A stretch of DNA of 64,000 nucleotides, taken from Datisca glomerata (taxonomy: Eukaryota > Streptophyta > Magnoliopsida > Cucurbitales > Datiscaceae). The stretch lies in the NCBI GenBank assembly GCA_003255025.1, contig QANY01009128.1, forward strand, positions 868,547-932,546. Reading direction: 5' to 3'. This document shows, piece after piece, positions 44,156 to 54,507 of this stretch (positions within the stretch are counted from its first letter, which is position 1; each line of letters begins with the position of its first letter). Under the pieces are notes generated by a model, which did not search any database, was not told the DNA's origin, and saw only the letters and a list, made by a program, of their open reading frames with translations. The translations under genes were made by a program, and so were the position numbers.

Positions 44156-45355
44156 CTATATAACATAATCAGACCACTCAGATATATGTGAAGTATGGTC
44201 CATAGTGAAACTAGGAATCTTATCAAGCTTAACTGGATTCTCTTTTCCTCCTAACAATCTTGCGGGGTTCCCTACTGCTGTTGTTCTTGCTGGCACATCC
44301 TTTAACACCACTGAACCAGCTCCAATCTTAGCCCCATCCCCAATCTTAATATTACCCAAAATACAAGTATTTGCCCCTATCAGCACCCCATCCCCAATCT
44401 TTGGATGCCTATCCCCTGAGTCCTTCCCTGTCCCTCCCAATGTTACATTATGCAGAATTGACACATTGTTCCCTATCACTGCCGTCTCTCCCACCACGAC
44501 GCCTGTAGCATGGTCGAACAATAACCCGTGTCCGATTTTCGCCCCTGGATGAATATCAACAGCAAAAACCTCAGATACCCTATTTTGAATCAACAGGGCC
44601 AAGACTTTCCTGCCTTGTGACCACAATCTATGAGCTACCCTATGTGATTGGCAAGCTAGAAAGCCTTTGAAATTCAGCAAACAGTGCACATAGCTTATGC
44701 AAGCTGGGTCTCTTGCTTTCACTGCTCTCAGATCATTCTTTGCAGCCCTCATTATTTCTCTGTCTTTTCTGAGCTCCTCCAGAAAAATATCATACAGAGT
44801 GCTACTGGGCAGACTCGAATTGCTCAATTTGATGGCAAGGTGATTGGCTAAGGCACCTTCTATTGAATTGTGGGACAAAATAGATTTTACATAGTAACCA
44901 GACAGGATGGGTTCGTTTTCTACGTCGATTCGAGCTTCTTCTTGGATTCTCAGCCATAGATCGTCATCATCTTCTTCATCGAGGTAAATATTATCCCTAA
45001 TTCTGCCTGTGCTCAAATTCTTGATGCGATTCTGGCAAATGGGTATACAAGAAACATTCTCGGAGAATTTGGGTCGGCAAGATTTCACCATTTTGCGCGA
45101 ACTATCATTGGGATGTGACCTGTTTGGGTCGCAGGAAAGTGGGTTGGCTTTGGACGTGTCGATGCAAGTAGCCATAGAACTGGGTTTCTGTTTGGGAGCC
45201 AAGAAAATCGGTGGTACAATAGAAAGAGCGGGGAAACGTTGAATCTTTGGGAGGAAAGAGAACTTGGGTGACAAATGGTAAGAAGAGGTTGAAATACGAC
45301 TGAGATTTATAAACGGGGAAACATACACGAGTCGAACTGTCACTGGGACACTCAT
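44156..45355 (-). CDS. SERAT2: Serine O-acetyltransferase, SERAT2-type, 399 residues
   Basis: It makes O-acetylserine from serine and acetyl-CoA, the first committed step of cysteine synthesis, and forms the cysteine synthase complex with O-acetylserine thiol-lyase. Residues 1-60 are rich in Ser, Pro and basic residues and look like an organelle transit peptide. The N-terminal helical domain has ARDPACISYVHCLLNFKGF. The left-handed beta-helix holds GHGLLFDHATGVVVGET, with the catalytic His in DHATG, then GGTGKDSGDRHPKIGDG. The chain ends SEWSDYVI, whose terminal Ile docks into the lyase. There is no intron. A second in-frame Met at residue 61 (MATCIDTSKAN) resembles the start of the cytosolic Arabidopsis enzyme, so two compartment forms are possible. 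Confidence 0.96.
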   Translation of the reverse strand: MSVPVTVRLVYVSPFINLSRISTSSYHLSPKFSFLPKIQRFPALSIVPPIFLAPKQKPSSMATCIDTSKANPLSCDPNRSHPNDSSRKMVKSCRPKFSENVSCIPICQNRIKNLSTGRIRDNIYLDEEDDDDLWLRIQEEARIDVENEPILSGYYVKSILSHNSIEGALANHLAIKLSNSSLPSSTLYDIFLEELRKDREIMRAAKNDLRAVKARDPACISYVHCLLNFKGFLACQSHRVAHRLWSQGRKVLALLIQNRVSEVFAVDIHPGAKIGHGLLFDHATGVVVGETAVIGNNVSILHNVTLGGTGKDSGDRHPKIGDGVLIGANTCILGNIKIGDGAKIGAGSVVLKDVPARTTAVGNPARLLGGKENPVKLDKIPSFTMDHTSHISEWSDYVI

Positions 45356-48300
45356 GGAAAATGGAGATTATCACTACCCTATAAATAAGCAAAAGTTAAC
45401 AAATGGATAACAGGAAACATATTATTTGTGAATATTCGTTGTGAGCAAGTTTGATTCTTGGGCGGTGGAGGCCACATATATAATTGAAAACTCCAATAAT
45501 GTTATCTGAAATTGGGCTGCGCTTTCTCTCTCTGGTCACCGGCTATTTGCCAAAGAAAAATAGAAAATTGAGGTAGGAAAAAAATCCACACTACATAATT
45601 ATATGCTTATATTGTAGCACAAGCAATGTATAAGTTAAATAAATTAAGATTCTCTTGATTTTTTTTGTTAGAAAAAACTAATTTTAACCCGAAGTTTAGA
45701 ATCAGTAAAAATATAAACCAGTACAATAAATTAACAGAACTATCAAAACTCACTATCAATCAACCAATCAATAAAGAAAAAAATTGAATGTGAGACAACA
45801 TTTTGACTCACTTATATAAATGTTTGGCCTCTTGAAAGTGAGACACCGAACACAAGCTATATAAGAGTCTAGAATGTATAATTTTCTTATTGTCTTGATG
45901 TTTAATCTAACTTTGAAAAACATTTATTTAAAATAAAAATGTTATGCAAATAGAGTTTAGAAAAAGTGTCTATTCCTTCTTTATGTGTATTTTTCAGTCT
46001 TTTTCTATTGTCTCCGTCAAGTGCTTTGAACTTCTATAAAAGCATCCAATTTTGGGGTCTTCTGTTTGGAGAAATTATAGAGACCAATGATAATAATGTG
46101 ACCGTCAATGATATATGTTGGATTAAAAAATGAGCAGTTAAAATTTATTTTAATTTAGAAAATAATAATAAATAATAGTATGTGTCTTACATCATATGTG
46201 GCTAACTTAAAGAATTTGCCAAATCCTTCATGTGTAGCGTGGTTATACAAAGATTTTGATATAAGATTATAATGCCTTAAATTTTAATAATTAAAACATC
46301 ATTGGTCTAGACTATTGTTAATAAAGAATTTTTACCAAAAAAAATGTAATAAAGAATTAAAACAATAAGATGCCAATATGAATAAGCCATTGCTCTAGAC
46401 TATGATGGAAACAATAATTAAATAACATTAATAGATAAGAGTGATAGAGATGAAGTTAAAAGTAGTAGAGGGGTGCTGTGCTGTGACGTCTGTGATGACA
46501 TTGCGACTTGGTTGGTCGTCTCAACACTTTGAAGAGACAAGACAAAGAACATTAACTACTGACTTGGCCTAGAATTCAGTCCCCATTTGAATTATTATGA
46601 AATAACTGTTGACTTTTTTTATTAGCGTAACCAATTAAGTCTTCTTAAGCTCCTTCCGTCCCCGACTTTGTTTTTTTAAATGAAGAGAGTGTAAGGAGGT
46701 CGAATCCACGGTAGAAATTTTGTCCATCTTTTATATTTTATTTAAATGATATGCACATTTTTTTAGTTTAAAAATTAAAAATCAATTTGTTTGGTTAGAA
46801 GATTGTAGTTTAAATATATAAAGACAATATTATATTTATAATTGATTTGAATTTATCATTTTTATAACATGAAACATAAACTAATTCAATTTTTTTAGGT
46901 TTAGATGAATTCACGTTTGAATATTAATAAACATTGATTTTAACATTTTTAGATTTAGGAAAAACAAAAAATGATTTCACTGTTACATTATTTAAAAGTA
47001 ATCAATATTGTAATTTGTAAGGAACAATCAACAAACTCCGACAAAATAGAAGATCTACGTGATCAAATTTTTCTGTTAAAAAAATCTCTATTTCTTCATT
47101 CTTTAACACTGAAACCTAATATGAAAGATGTCTAAATCATTTTTCAAAATAGAATTTTGACTATATCATTTAAGCAAACTAAACTTAGTGTTCTTCACAG
47201 GTATTTTCTCATAATTTTATAAATTATGATTTAGACAAAGAGTCATGGTCTTACTCTTCCACTTTGTTGGCTACAATATAGTTGAAAAACTCAATTTGAT
47301 CACTTCTTAAAATCTAAGTGTTAAGAGTGATGTTAGAGCTTTATAACTAACACAAAATAGACAAGTCTAGATGATGTGGAACAACATTCCAACATACCTT
47401 CCTCGACCACAACATGATAGCCGAACTAAACAGCATATCGAACAATCCGAACTAGGCGGACAAAGAACCGAGAACTAAAACGACACGAACAAAAACTCAA
47501 TCAGACTCTGATATCAAGTTAAAAAGTCTAGTCTGATCTCTCCTTAAAACCTAAGAACCTAGGTGTTATGAAGAATGGTATTAAAATTTTATAACTAGCA
47601 CAAAATTGACAAATCTAGCACTGACACCATGTTGAGCTCCATCTACCATGAAATCCAACAATTCTTTAACATTTACTATTGAAGAAGCTTTGATCAAGCC
47701 CCACCCCGAACGCAAGAGGATGTGAGTTTGAATCATACACAATCAAAAAGACAGACAGCCAGAAAAGAAAAAGAATATTTAATGCAGCATACATTACAAA
47801 TAAGTAAACAGCCAGACAGCTTAATTTAATGATGTTCATTTTGCTCTAACAAGTGTCTAACAATTAAGAATGAAACAACAAGGCTTAACTAACAACAGCA
47901 GCAAGTTAAGAATCTGCCTTTTCATCTTTGCCATCAATTCCTTCCATCACTGTTACATGATCTATTGCTTGACTGAAACAAATCCAAGTAAAGAATTTTC
48001 AGGAATGTCCAGCCCTTCTCTACCACCTTTCCCAGCAAGCACCATCTACAGAATACAAACTCTGATATACTCTACTTGATACTTCTCGGATATCCAGAAT
48101 ACTGCCGAAATACTTCGAAATAAAAAACAATCAGAAAAAACTGCATACAGTTGCAGAAAATTTGGAACAACTTTAGAAACTACAAAAAGTTCAGTGTTAT
48201 CGTACATTAACCTATACCCAAATCCATGCTCCAAGTAATCTAACAGTTAGTATGCAGAAGATTTGATACGAGTAGGAAAAAAAGAAGTTAAGAAGTTGGA

Positions 48301-49001
48301 ATCACGACGAGTCTACGGCTTTAGAGTGTTATATTGAGAATTAGCATTCCAAGAAAAGGAAGATGGCAAGTTCTATGGCTTTAAAGAAAGTTCTAAAGAT
48401 ATATATGCAATTAGAACATTCTCATGAGGAACGGTACCAACCCTCTTAATAATTTCATCTAATAATCCTACTCATTTAGATGTCATGAAATGTATTACAT
48501 CCTGGGAACGATTGAAGAAGAAAGTCACTTATATTTTAACTTTCTTATCCGACAGCTCCACATTAAATTATCTTCACCCCCTTTCCTTGTCTTCCACAAG
48601 ATTTTCAATTTACATCCTAGGAACGATTGAAGAAGAAAGTCACTTCTATTTTAACTTTCTTATCCTACAGCTCCACATTAAATTATCTTCACCCCCTTTC
48701 CTTGTCTTCCACAGGCCATGAAGACAATGGATTTTCAATTTACATATTGAACGTAATTCACAACATCCACATAACTAACAAATATAGCTTAAAACTTGAT
48801 AAATGTTTGAAGAGCTACTGGATTATGAATGAAATCTAAGGCGGTAACAAATTCAAAAGAAAAGGGAAATATTGAACATAACAATGCATATACTTTCTTA
48901 CAAAGTAGGACACAACATGCCATTGCATCATTCCTGATGATTAATTAAAATAAACTTGTTTTAAAAAGATGAAAACTTTACCATGCTGTAGCGATGCTTT
49001 T
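45356..49001. other. Intergenic, about 3.6 kb, no gene seen
   Basis: AT-rich with short chance frames. A 115-bp tandem duplication lies at 48496-48725. Two stretches near 47290-47380 and 47530-47620 share words (TTATAACTA-CACAAAAT-GACAA-TCTAG) and look like an old duplicated repeat. No promoter can be assigned with confidence except the SERAT 5' flank at the left. Confidence 0.5.
48496..48725. repeat. 115-bp tandem duplication
   Basis: The copies start at 48496 and 48611. Shared words are GGAACGATTGAAGAAGAAAG and ACAGCTCCACATTAAATTATC. They differ at only a few bases. The second copy is followed by a small insertion, GCCATGAAGACAATG, before the flank GATTTTCAATTTACAT resumes. Confidence 0.93.
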
Positions 49002-50384
49002 TCAAAGCTTGACTTCAACATCCACCCCAGCAGGGAGGTCTAGTTGCATCAGAGAATCGATAGTTTGGGCAGTAGGATAGAGAATATCAATGAGACGCTG
49101 GTGGGTTCGAATTTCAAAATGGAACCTAGCATCCTTGTGCACATGTGGGGATTTGAGAACACAATAGATGCGCTTTTTGGTCGGTAAAGGCACAGGACCC
49201 ATGGTTTTTGCATTAGTAGTCCTTGCAGCATCCATTATTTGCTTGCAAGAGTCCTCGATCAGTGGCACCCAGTAGGACCTTAGCTTAATTCTAATTTTCT
49301 GCTTAGGCGCCATCTGAGAACCCAAATACCTTCAGCTGATTAGAATTTTGCCAAGACCACACAGAAGATGCAGAAAAAAACTTCAACTGAAGTAAATATA
49401 ATCTGATAAGAATATGACAAATTTCGTTTTGTGTACTTCTGATTAGACACTTTGAAGACAGTATATTTATTCATCCAGCCTTCTGGCTTCAGACACATAG
49501 TTTGCTCATTTGACAATTTTGAATCTTCCACAATAGACAAGTGTTAAACGGATGTTCAGCACAAAATTACCTTTTCTGCATCGTCCCCAATGCTTAGCGA
49601 TGAGGTGCCAGGTGTTTCAGTACCCTAAACATCAAGATTATTGTTAACAAAATGATAAACTAGCATGAATTTAACGTAATTTAGAACCAGGCAAAATGAT
49701 GATTAAGAAATAAGCTCCGTGTTGTTTCCATAACATAATAACACACACTAAACGGAAATTAGTTCTTATAGAATGTGGAAAATCTTCAGTCAATACAGTT
49801 TAGTTACATCTCGAATTATTGCTTACTAATACTAAAATTTAACTACATTAGGTTTGTTTCCAAAAAAAAAACTACATTAGGTTCACGAGCTACCATTTCA
49901 AATTTTCAATAAAAGAACGAGCATTTTTAATCAATGTTACAGTTAACATATGTAAAATAGCTGAGAAATTGTTGATAAAACATCGCAGTCCAAGTTCCAA
50001 TTTTCCTAAAATTGAAAACCCAAAACCTGGTGAATCAACCAATTCACAACATGAAGAAATCTACTTTCTTTTTCTACCACATTTTCTAGGCGATCAAACA
50101 GAGCTCTAATAAGACAACAAAGATTCACAAACCTCAAGGGCATTAATGTCAGACACATCTAGGACCTCCAGAGGAGGTTCAATGGTCTCTATGGAGTCCA
50201 AAACTTCAGGAGCAGCATAAACCTTAGCTGAAGAAAGTAGCGAGGATTTTACGGATTTGAGCTTCGAGGCCGAAGGAGAAGGGAAAGAGAAGGAAGAAAA
50301 CTTTGGGTTTGACGAAAGCAAAGAGGAAGGGTTGGAAAGGGTGAGAGAGGGGATTAGGGTTGCAGAGATTGAAGAAATAGACAT
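49002..50384 (-). CDS. RPS10: Plastid 30S ribosomal protein S10, nuclear-encoded
   Basis: This is a component of the small subunit of the chloroplast ribosome. Three exons on the minus strand, 50133-50384, 49571-49624 and 49002-49313, total 618 bases and 205 residues, with all junctions at phase 0 and GT-AG. Exon 1 encodes a Ser-rich transit peptide (about residues 1-55) and a linker. Exon 2 is a short acidic linker, [18 protein letters not shown]. Exon 3 is the complete S10 domain, beginning [15 protein letters not shown] and containing [20 protein letters not shown] and the terminal [10 protein letters not shown]. The organelle form is indicated by the presequence and by the bacterial-type S10 motif. 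The Met at the start of exon 3 is internal, not the true start. Confidence 0.96.
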
Positions 50385-51701
50385 TGAATTGGATTTGAAG
50401 CTCTCTAGCTTTGCACTGTTGAAGGGTGAGTAGTAAACCTCTCAGTTTCTGCTCCCTCCGCTAAGAATTATCCAAATCCAAGAATATCTATTTTATTTTC
50501 TTCTTTTCTTTTCTTTCTTTGAAAATATTGGGCTGACAGAGTAATCCTAGGCGAGGTCCATTTATTCTGTCCAAAATAATGAGAACTAATTTCTTTAATT
50601 TTACCTCTTACCTTAAAAAACATACACTTAATTTACTCACATTTTATAGACGTAACACCAATAATTTAATTTTAAATAGATATTAAGACCTTTAATCAAA
50701 ACAGTTGTGTTGCTCAATTAGTAGAATTTTAATGTTTTATACGAATTGTGTTGATAATTCTCTTAAGTCTCTTTATATGAATGGTGAACACGGTATATCT
50801 TTATTTGTGATAGAAATGAATAATGTGAGAGACAAATACTCATATTTTTAATGATTCTAAAAAATTAAAATGTCCGTTTTAAACTTTTGAGATTTAAAAT
50901 GTCAAATGACTTGATTTTTTTGAAGAATACGCGCGATTTTTAATAACATAGACATGTGTCAATAAATAAACGCTAAGCATGAGAACTATAAATTATAATC
51001 AACTCTATTACATTTTGTAAAACTTCCCCAATTTCCCCACTACTCCCATCTCTCTCTTGAGACTTGAGAAGTTGAGTTAGAGGATAATTAAAGAACGTGT
51101 TAAATGCATCAGTTTCTAAATTCACGCAAACCAACTGCTTCTGGCAAATCAAAAACATTCTGCTAAATTCATGCAGAGACGTACTCTTTTCCATCCCTTT
51201 ACTTAATACTTAATACGTGTCTTTACCTCTTCACTTTCTCTCTCAATTGATTTTTCAGTTTCCTCAGCTTAATCAAACTCCATAACTGCTCCTTTTTCTT
51301 GCCTTTTTAATTTATAATTATCCCTTTTCATTCACATTCTCTTTGTCTTCTTTATTAAGCAGTTCAAGTTTCATGAACTACCCATTTCCCTTTATCATTC
51401 CCATTCCCGTTACAGAATAGTTATTCATGTCTTATACGACATTTATGGAAAAATATATGACATAAATTGAATTTTTTGTTCAGGAGAGATGACACGCTCC
51501 AATATTTATTGCCTTCACTTCTATCACACCCTTTCAACTCCAAATTTCTATAACAAACTAGTTGTTTGCATTTGAGGATTACTTGATTTCTTTTTTCCTT
51601 GGGAATTTAGAACTCAATATATGTATATGTAAAGAAAAAGAAAAAACCAGAAAGGGTGTTTGAAAAAGATTGAATTGAGAGAGATAGAGAGGTCATGAAT
51701 A
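50385..51701. other. Intergenic between RPS10 and pectinesterase genes
   Basis: The two genes diverge, so this 1.3 kb holds both promoters. A minus-strand frame of 73 codons at 50973-51194 has no recognisable product. Pyrimidine-rich stretches (TTCTTTTCTTTTCTTTC near 50500) lie upstream of RPS10. Confidence 0.5.
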
Positions 51702-53693
51702 ATGGGTCTGTCTGTTTTGAGTCATTACTTGATCATTTTCTTGGCATTTTTAAGTGGAATTCATGTGGGTTTGACAGAAAATGTAGAATACAGAGAGAAG
51801 TATTTCATCAGTTGGGATGATTTGGAGGTGAATGAATACAGAGGCAGCTTGAACAGAGATTCATATAATGAAAGCAGAGTGATTGTAGTTGATCAAAATG
51901 GTGGTGGTGATTCCTTTACTGTTCAACAAGCTGTTAATATGGTTCCTCAATATAACAATGAAAGAGTCAAAATTTTAATTCATCCTGGGATTTACAGGCA
52001 TGTTTCTCAACATTCTCTATGTTTTTTTCCTTTTCTTTTCTTCTTTCTCTTTGTATGACTTCAATATCTGACAAACAAAAAAACCATCTTTTTAATCTCC
52101 CTTTTATTTCGTAATCTGAATGTCTTAAAGGAAGAAGAGAGAAAAAAATGTCCTTTTTTGGGTTCTGAAGTCTGTTTTTTGAAGAATTAATTTACTCAGT
52201 TTTAGGAAAAGTAAATTAGATTTTAAGATGTTTGTCTTTGAGAAAGTGGAGCTAAATTTTTGGTTAGTGGGAGTTGAAAATGTAGCTACATGACTATTAG
52301 AAGCAGTTACATAGTTACATTGTTTCTCTCTCTCTAAAGAGAAACTGAAAGAATTTTTATTTCATCTTTTGTTATTGATTTATTACGTTCATGAAAATTG
52401 GTAAAAATTTCATGTATGTTTACATCATGCAGAGAAAAGGTGTTTGTACCAAGTACAAAACCATACATTTCATTCATTGGAGATGAGAAAAATGCTTCAA
52501 ACACAGTAATCTCTTGGAACAACAAAGCTTCTGATAAAGACAGTAACGGTAATGATCTAGGAACGTATCGATCGTCATCAGTCACGGTTGAATCCGACTA
52601 CTTTTGTGCATCTGGGATCACTTTCGAGGTAAACAAACCAAAACCGACGCATAATTACGTATGATACGAAAGTAAATTTATTTGTGTTAAGCAAATGGAA
52701 TTTTGGTTTTGAGTACAGAATACAGTAATGGCAGTGCCTGGAGGAGAAGGAAATCAAGCAGTAGCATTGAGAATAGCAGGTGACAAAGCCATGTTTTATA
52801 GAGTTAGGGTTTTGGGAGATCAGGATACACTTCTGGATGAATCTGGCACTCATTATTTTTACCAGTGTTACATTCAAGGGAGTGTGGATTTTATTTTTGG
52901 CAGAGCAAAATCTTTTTATCAGGTAAACAAATGATATGATATAATGTTGAATCGTGCACACGAAAAATTGACATCATATTTTCTGCTTGAAAACTGTTTT
53001 TATATAAGTTTTCAGAAAACTTATATTAAAACACATCTTCAACACTACTACTGAACCCATTTTCGTATATTAATTGTTTTGGTTGAAAAACGACATTGTT
53101 TCCGTTGTTCTCACTTTTTCTGTAAAACTGTTATCTTGAAAAATCCTGAAGATTTCATCATGACTATGAATGATAATTTGAATGGGTTGTGAATACGAAA
53201 ATGTGCAGAGCTGTGAGATAAGATCAACAGCTAAGAATTATGGAGCAATTGCAGCACATCACAGGAATACGGCAGATGAAGATACAGGCTTCTCTTTTGT
53301 AAACTGCAAAATAATTGGAACAGGAAGAATATACTTGGGAAGAGCTTGGGGAAATTATTCAAGAGCTGTTTATTCTTTTTCTTATATGGATGACATTATC
53401 CTTCCCCAAGGATGGAGTGACTGGAACTTCCCTTCAAGACAGAGGTACGCCTTACCAGAGTGTGTTTGACGGTGCTGTCGCATGCTTCCAGAATAAGCAC
53501 TTCATATAGGCTTTATAAGAATACACTTACTATTTGGTTTTACAGGACGACAGTGTTTGGGGAATACAAGTGCAGAGGTAGAGGAGCAGATGCAAGAGGA
53601 AGGGTGCCATGGATGAAGAATTTCAGCTATGAGGAAGTGAGGCCTTTTCTGGACTTGACATTCATTCAAGCTGACCAGTGGCTAAAATTGTAG
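51702..53693 (+). CDS. Pectin methylesterase without pro-region, 359 residues
   Basis: It removes methyl esters from cell-wall homogalacturonan. Five exons, 51702-51997, 52433-52628, 52719-52922, 53209-53444 and 53546-53693, total 1080 bases in one frame. Intron 1 starts with GC, not GT; the others are GT-AG. Residues 1-25 form a signal peptide. All family motifs are present: GIYREKV near residue 97, NQAVAL (Gln177), GDQDTLLD (Gln199, Asp200), VDFIFG (Asp221) and LGRAW (Arg277, Trp279). There is no inhibitor-like pro-domain, so it is a group 2 enzyme. The YFISWDDLEV start and VFGEYKCRGRGAD region suggest kinship with QUARTET1, the pollen-tetrad separation enzyme, but this needs a tree. An out-of-frame ATG lies 7 bases upstream. 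Confidence 0.95.
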
Positions 53694-54507
53694 TTGGAGA
53701 CTATCCTTCTTTTTTTCCCCTCCTCCAGCTTATAATTCATTTGTTATTATATATCTTTCTTAGCAAACAGGAAAACTAAGAAATAGGCAGCATGTATAAA
53801 GCAAAGTACTGTTCTTCAGCTTCATTTAGTCTTCCTTTTTTGTTAATAGAGATAACAGGCTGACTTTTGATTCTGTATGTTTCTTTTTCACACTGATATT
53901 TTCCACTGAAATATTAGCTCTTTTCCTCTTAAAATTGTGAAATTTTTACTAGTTTACTTTCTTCATCTGATGTATGACATTTACTCTTCAGTTAAACTAC
54001 GGCAGAAGAATAAGATTAGATTATGTTGAAATCATGAAAATTAGGAGGAAAATGAAAAGAAACTGAAAATTTAAATTACCTATTGTTTGTAGTCTTGAGG
54101 CATACAGAAGAATAATTTAAGGAATAACCTTTCCTATATTAATAGTTATTTTCCTTGGTATTTTCTGATATCCAAATACTGCCTTAAATTTTAAGATAAA
54201 GGGGAAAAAGGTTTAACATTATAGTGGGACTTTAAGTCATTGGTACAAGCAAGATCCAAACAATAAGTACATAAGAGAAGCTAGAGGAATATCCTCTACG
54301 CAAAATCTAACTCCTAACACAATCAGTGATACCAGAAACTACCAACTCCAACCCTCTTTACTGTACAACTAACAAAGGAGGAACACGGAATTTTATGCAT
54401 CACTTCCATAACTATTTACAATATCCTAATAAACAACATAACCCTCCAACATTGAATCAATGGCTCTAACGCCACATTCATCATCAAATAAGGTAAACCA
54501 ATCCTTG
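53694..54507. other. Intergenic, convergent gene ends
   Basis: The pectinesterase and BAH/agenet genes converge here, so it holds both 3' untranslated regions. I see no gene. Confidence 0.6.

Noticed and set aside
44205..44552. Plus-strand frame of 115 codons
   Set aside because: It is antisense to the hexapeptide repeat of serine acetyltransferase; the regular coding repeat keeps the opposite strand open.
35214..45355. A biosynthetic gene cluster of UGT and serine acetyltransferase
   Set aside because: The two genes are 7.5 kb apart with a dead retrotransposon between them, and no other pathway enzyme is present.
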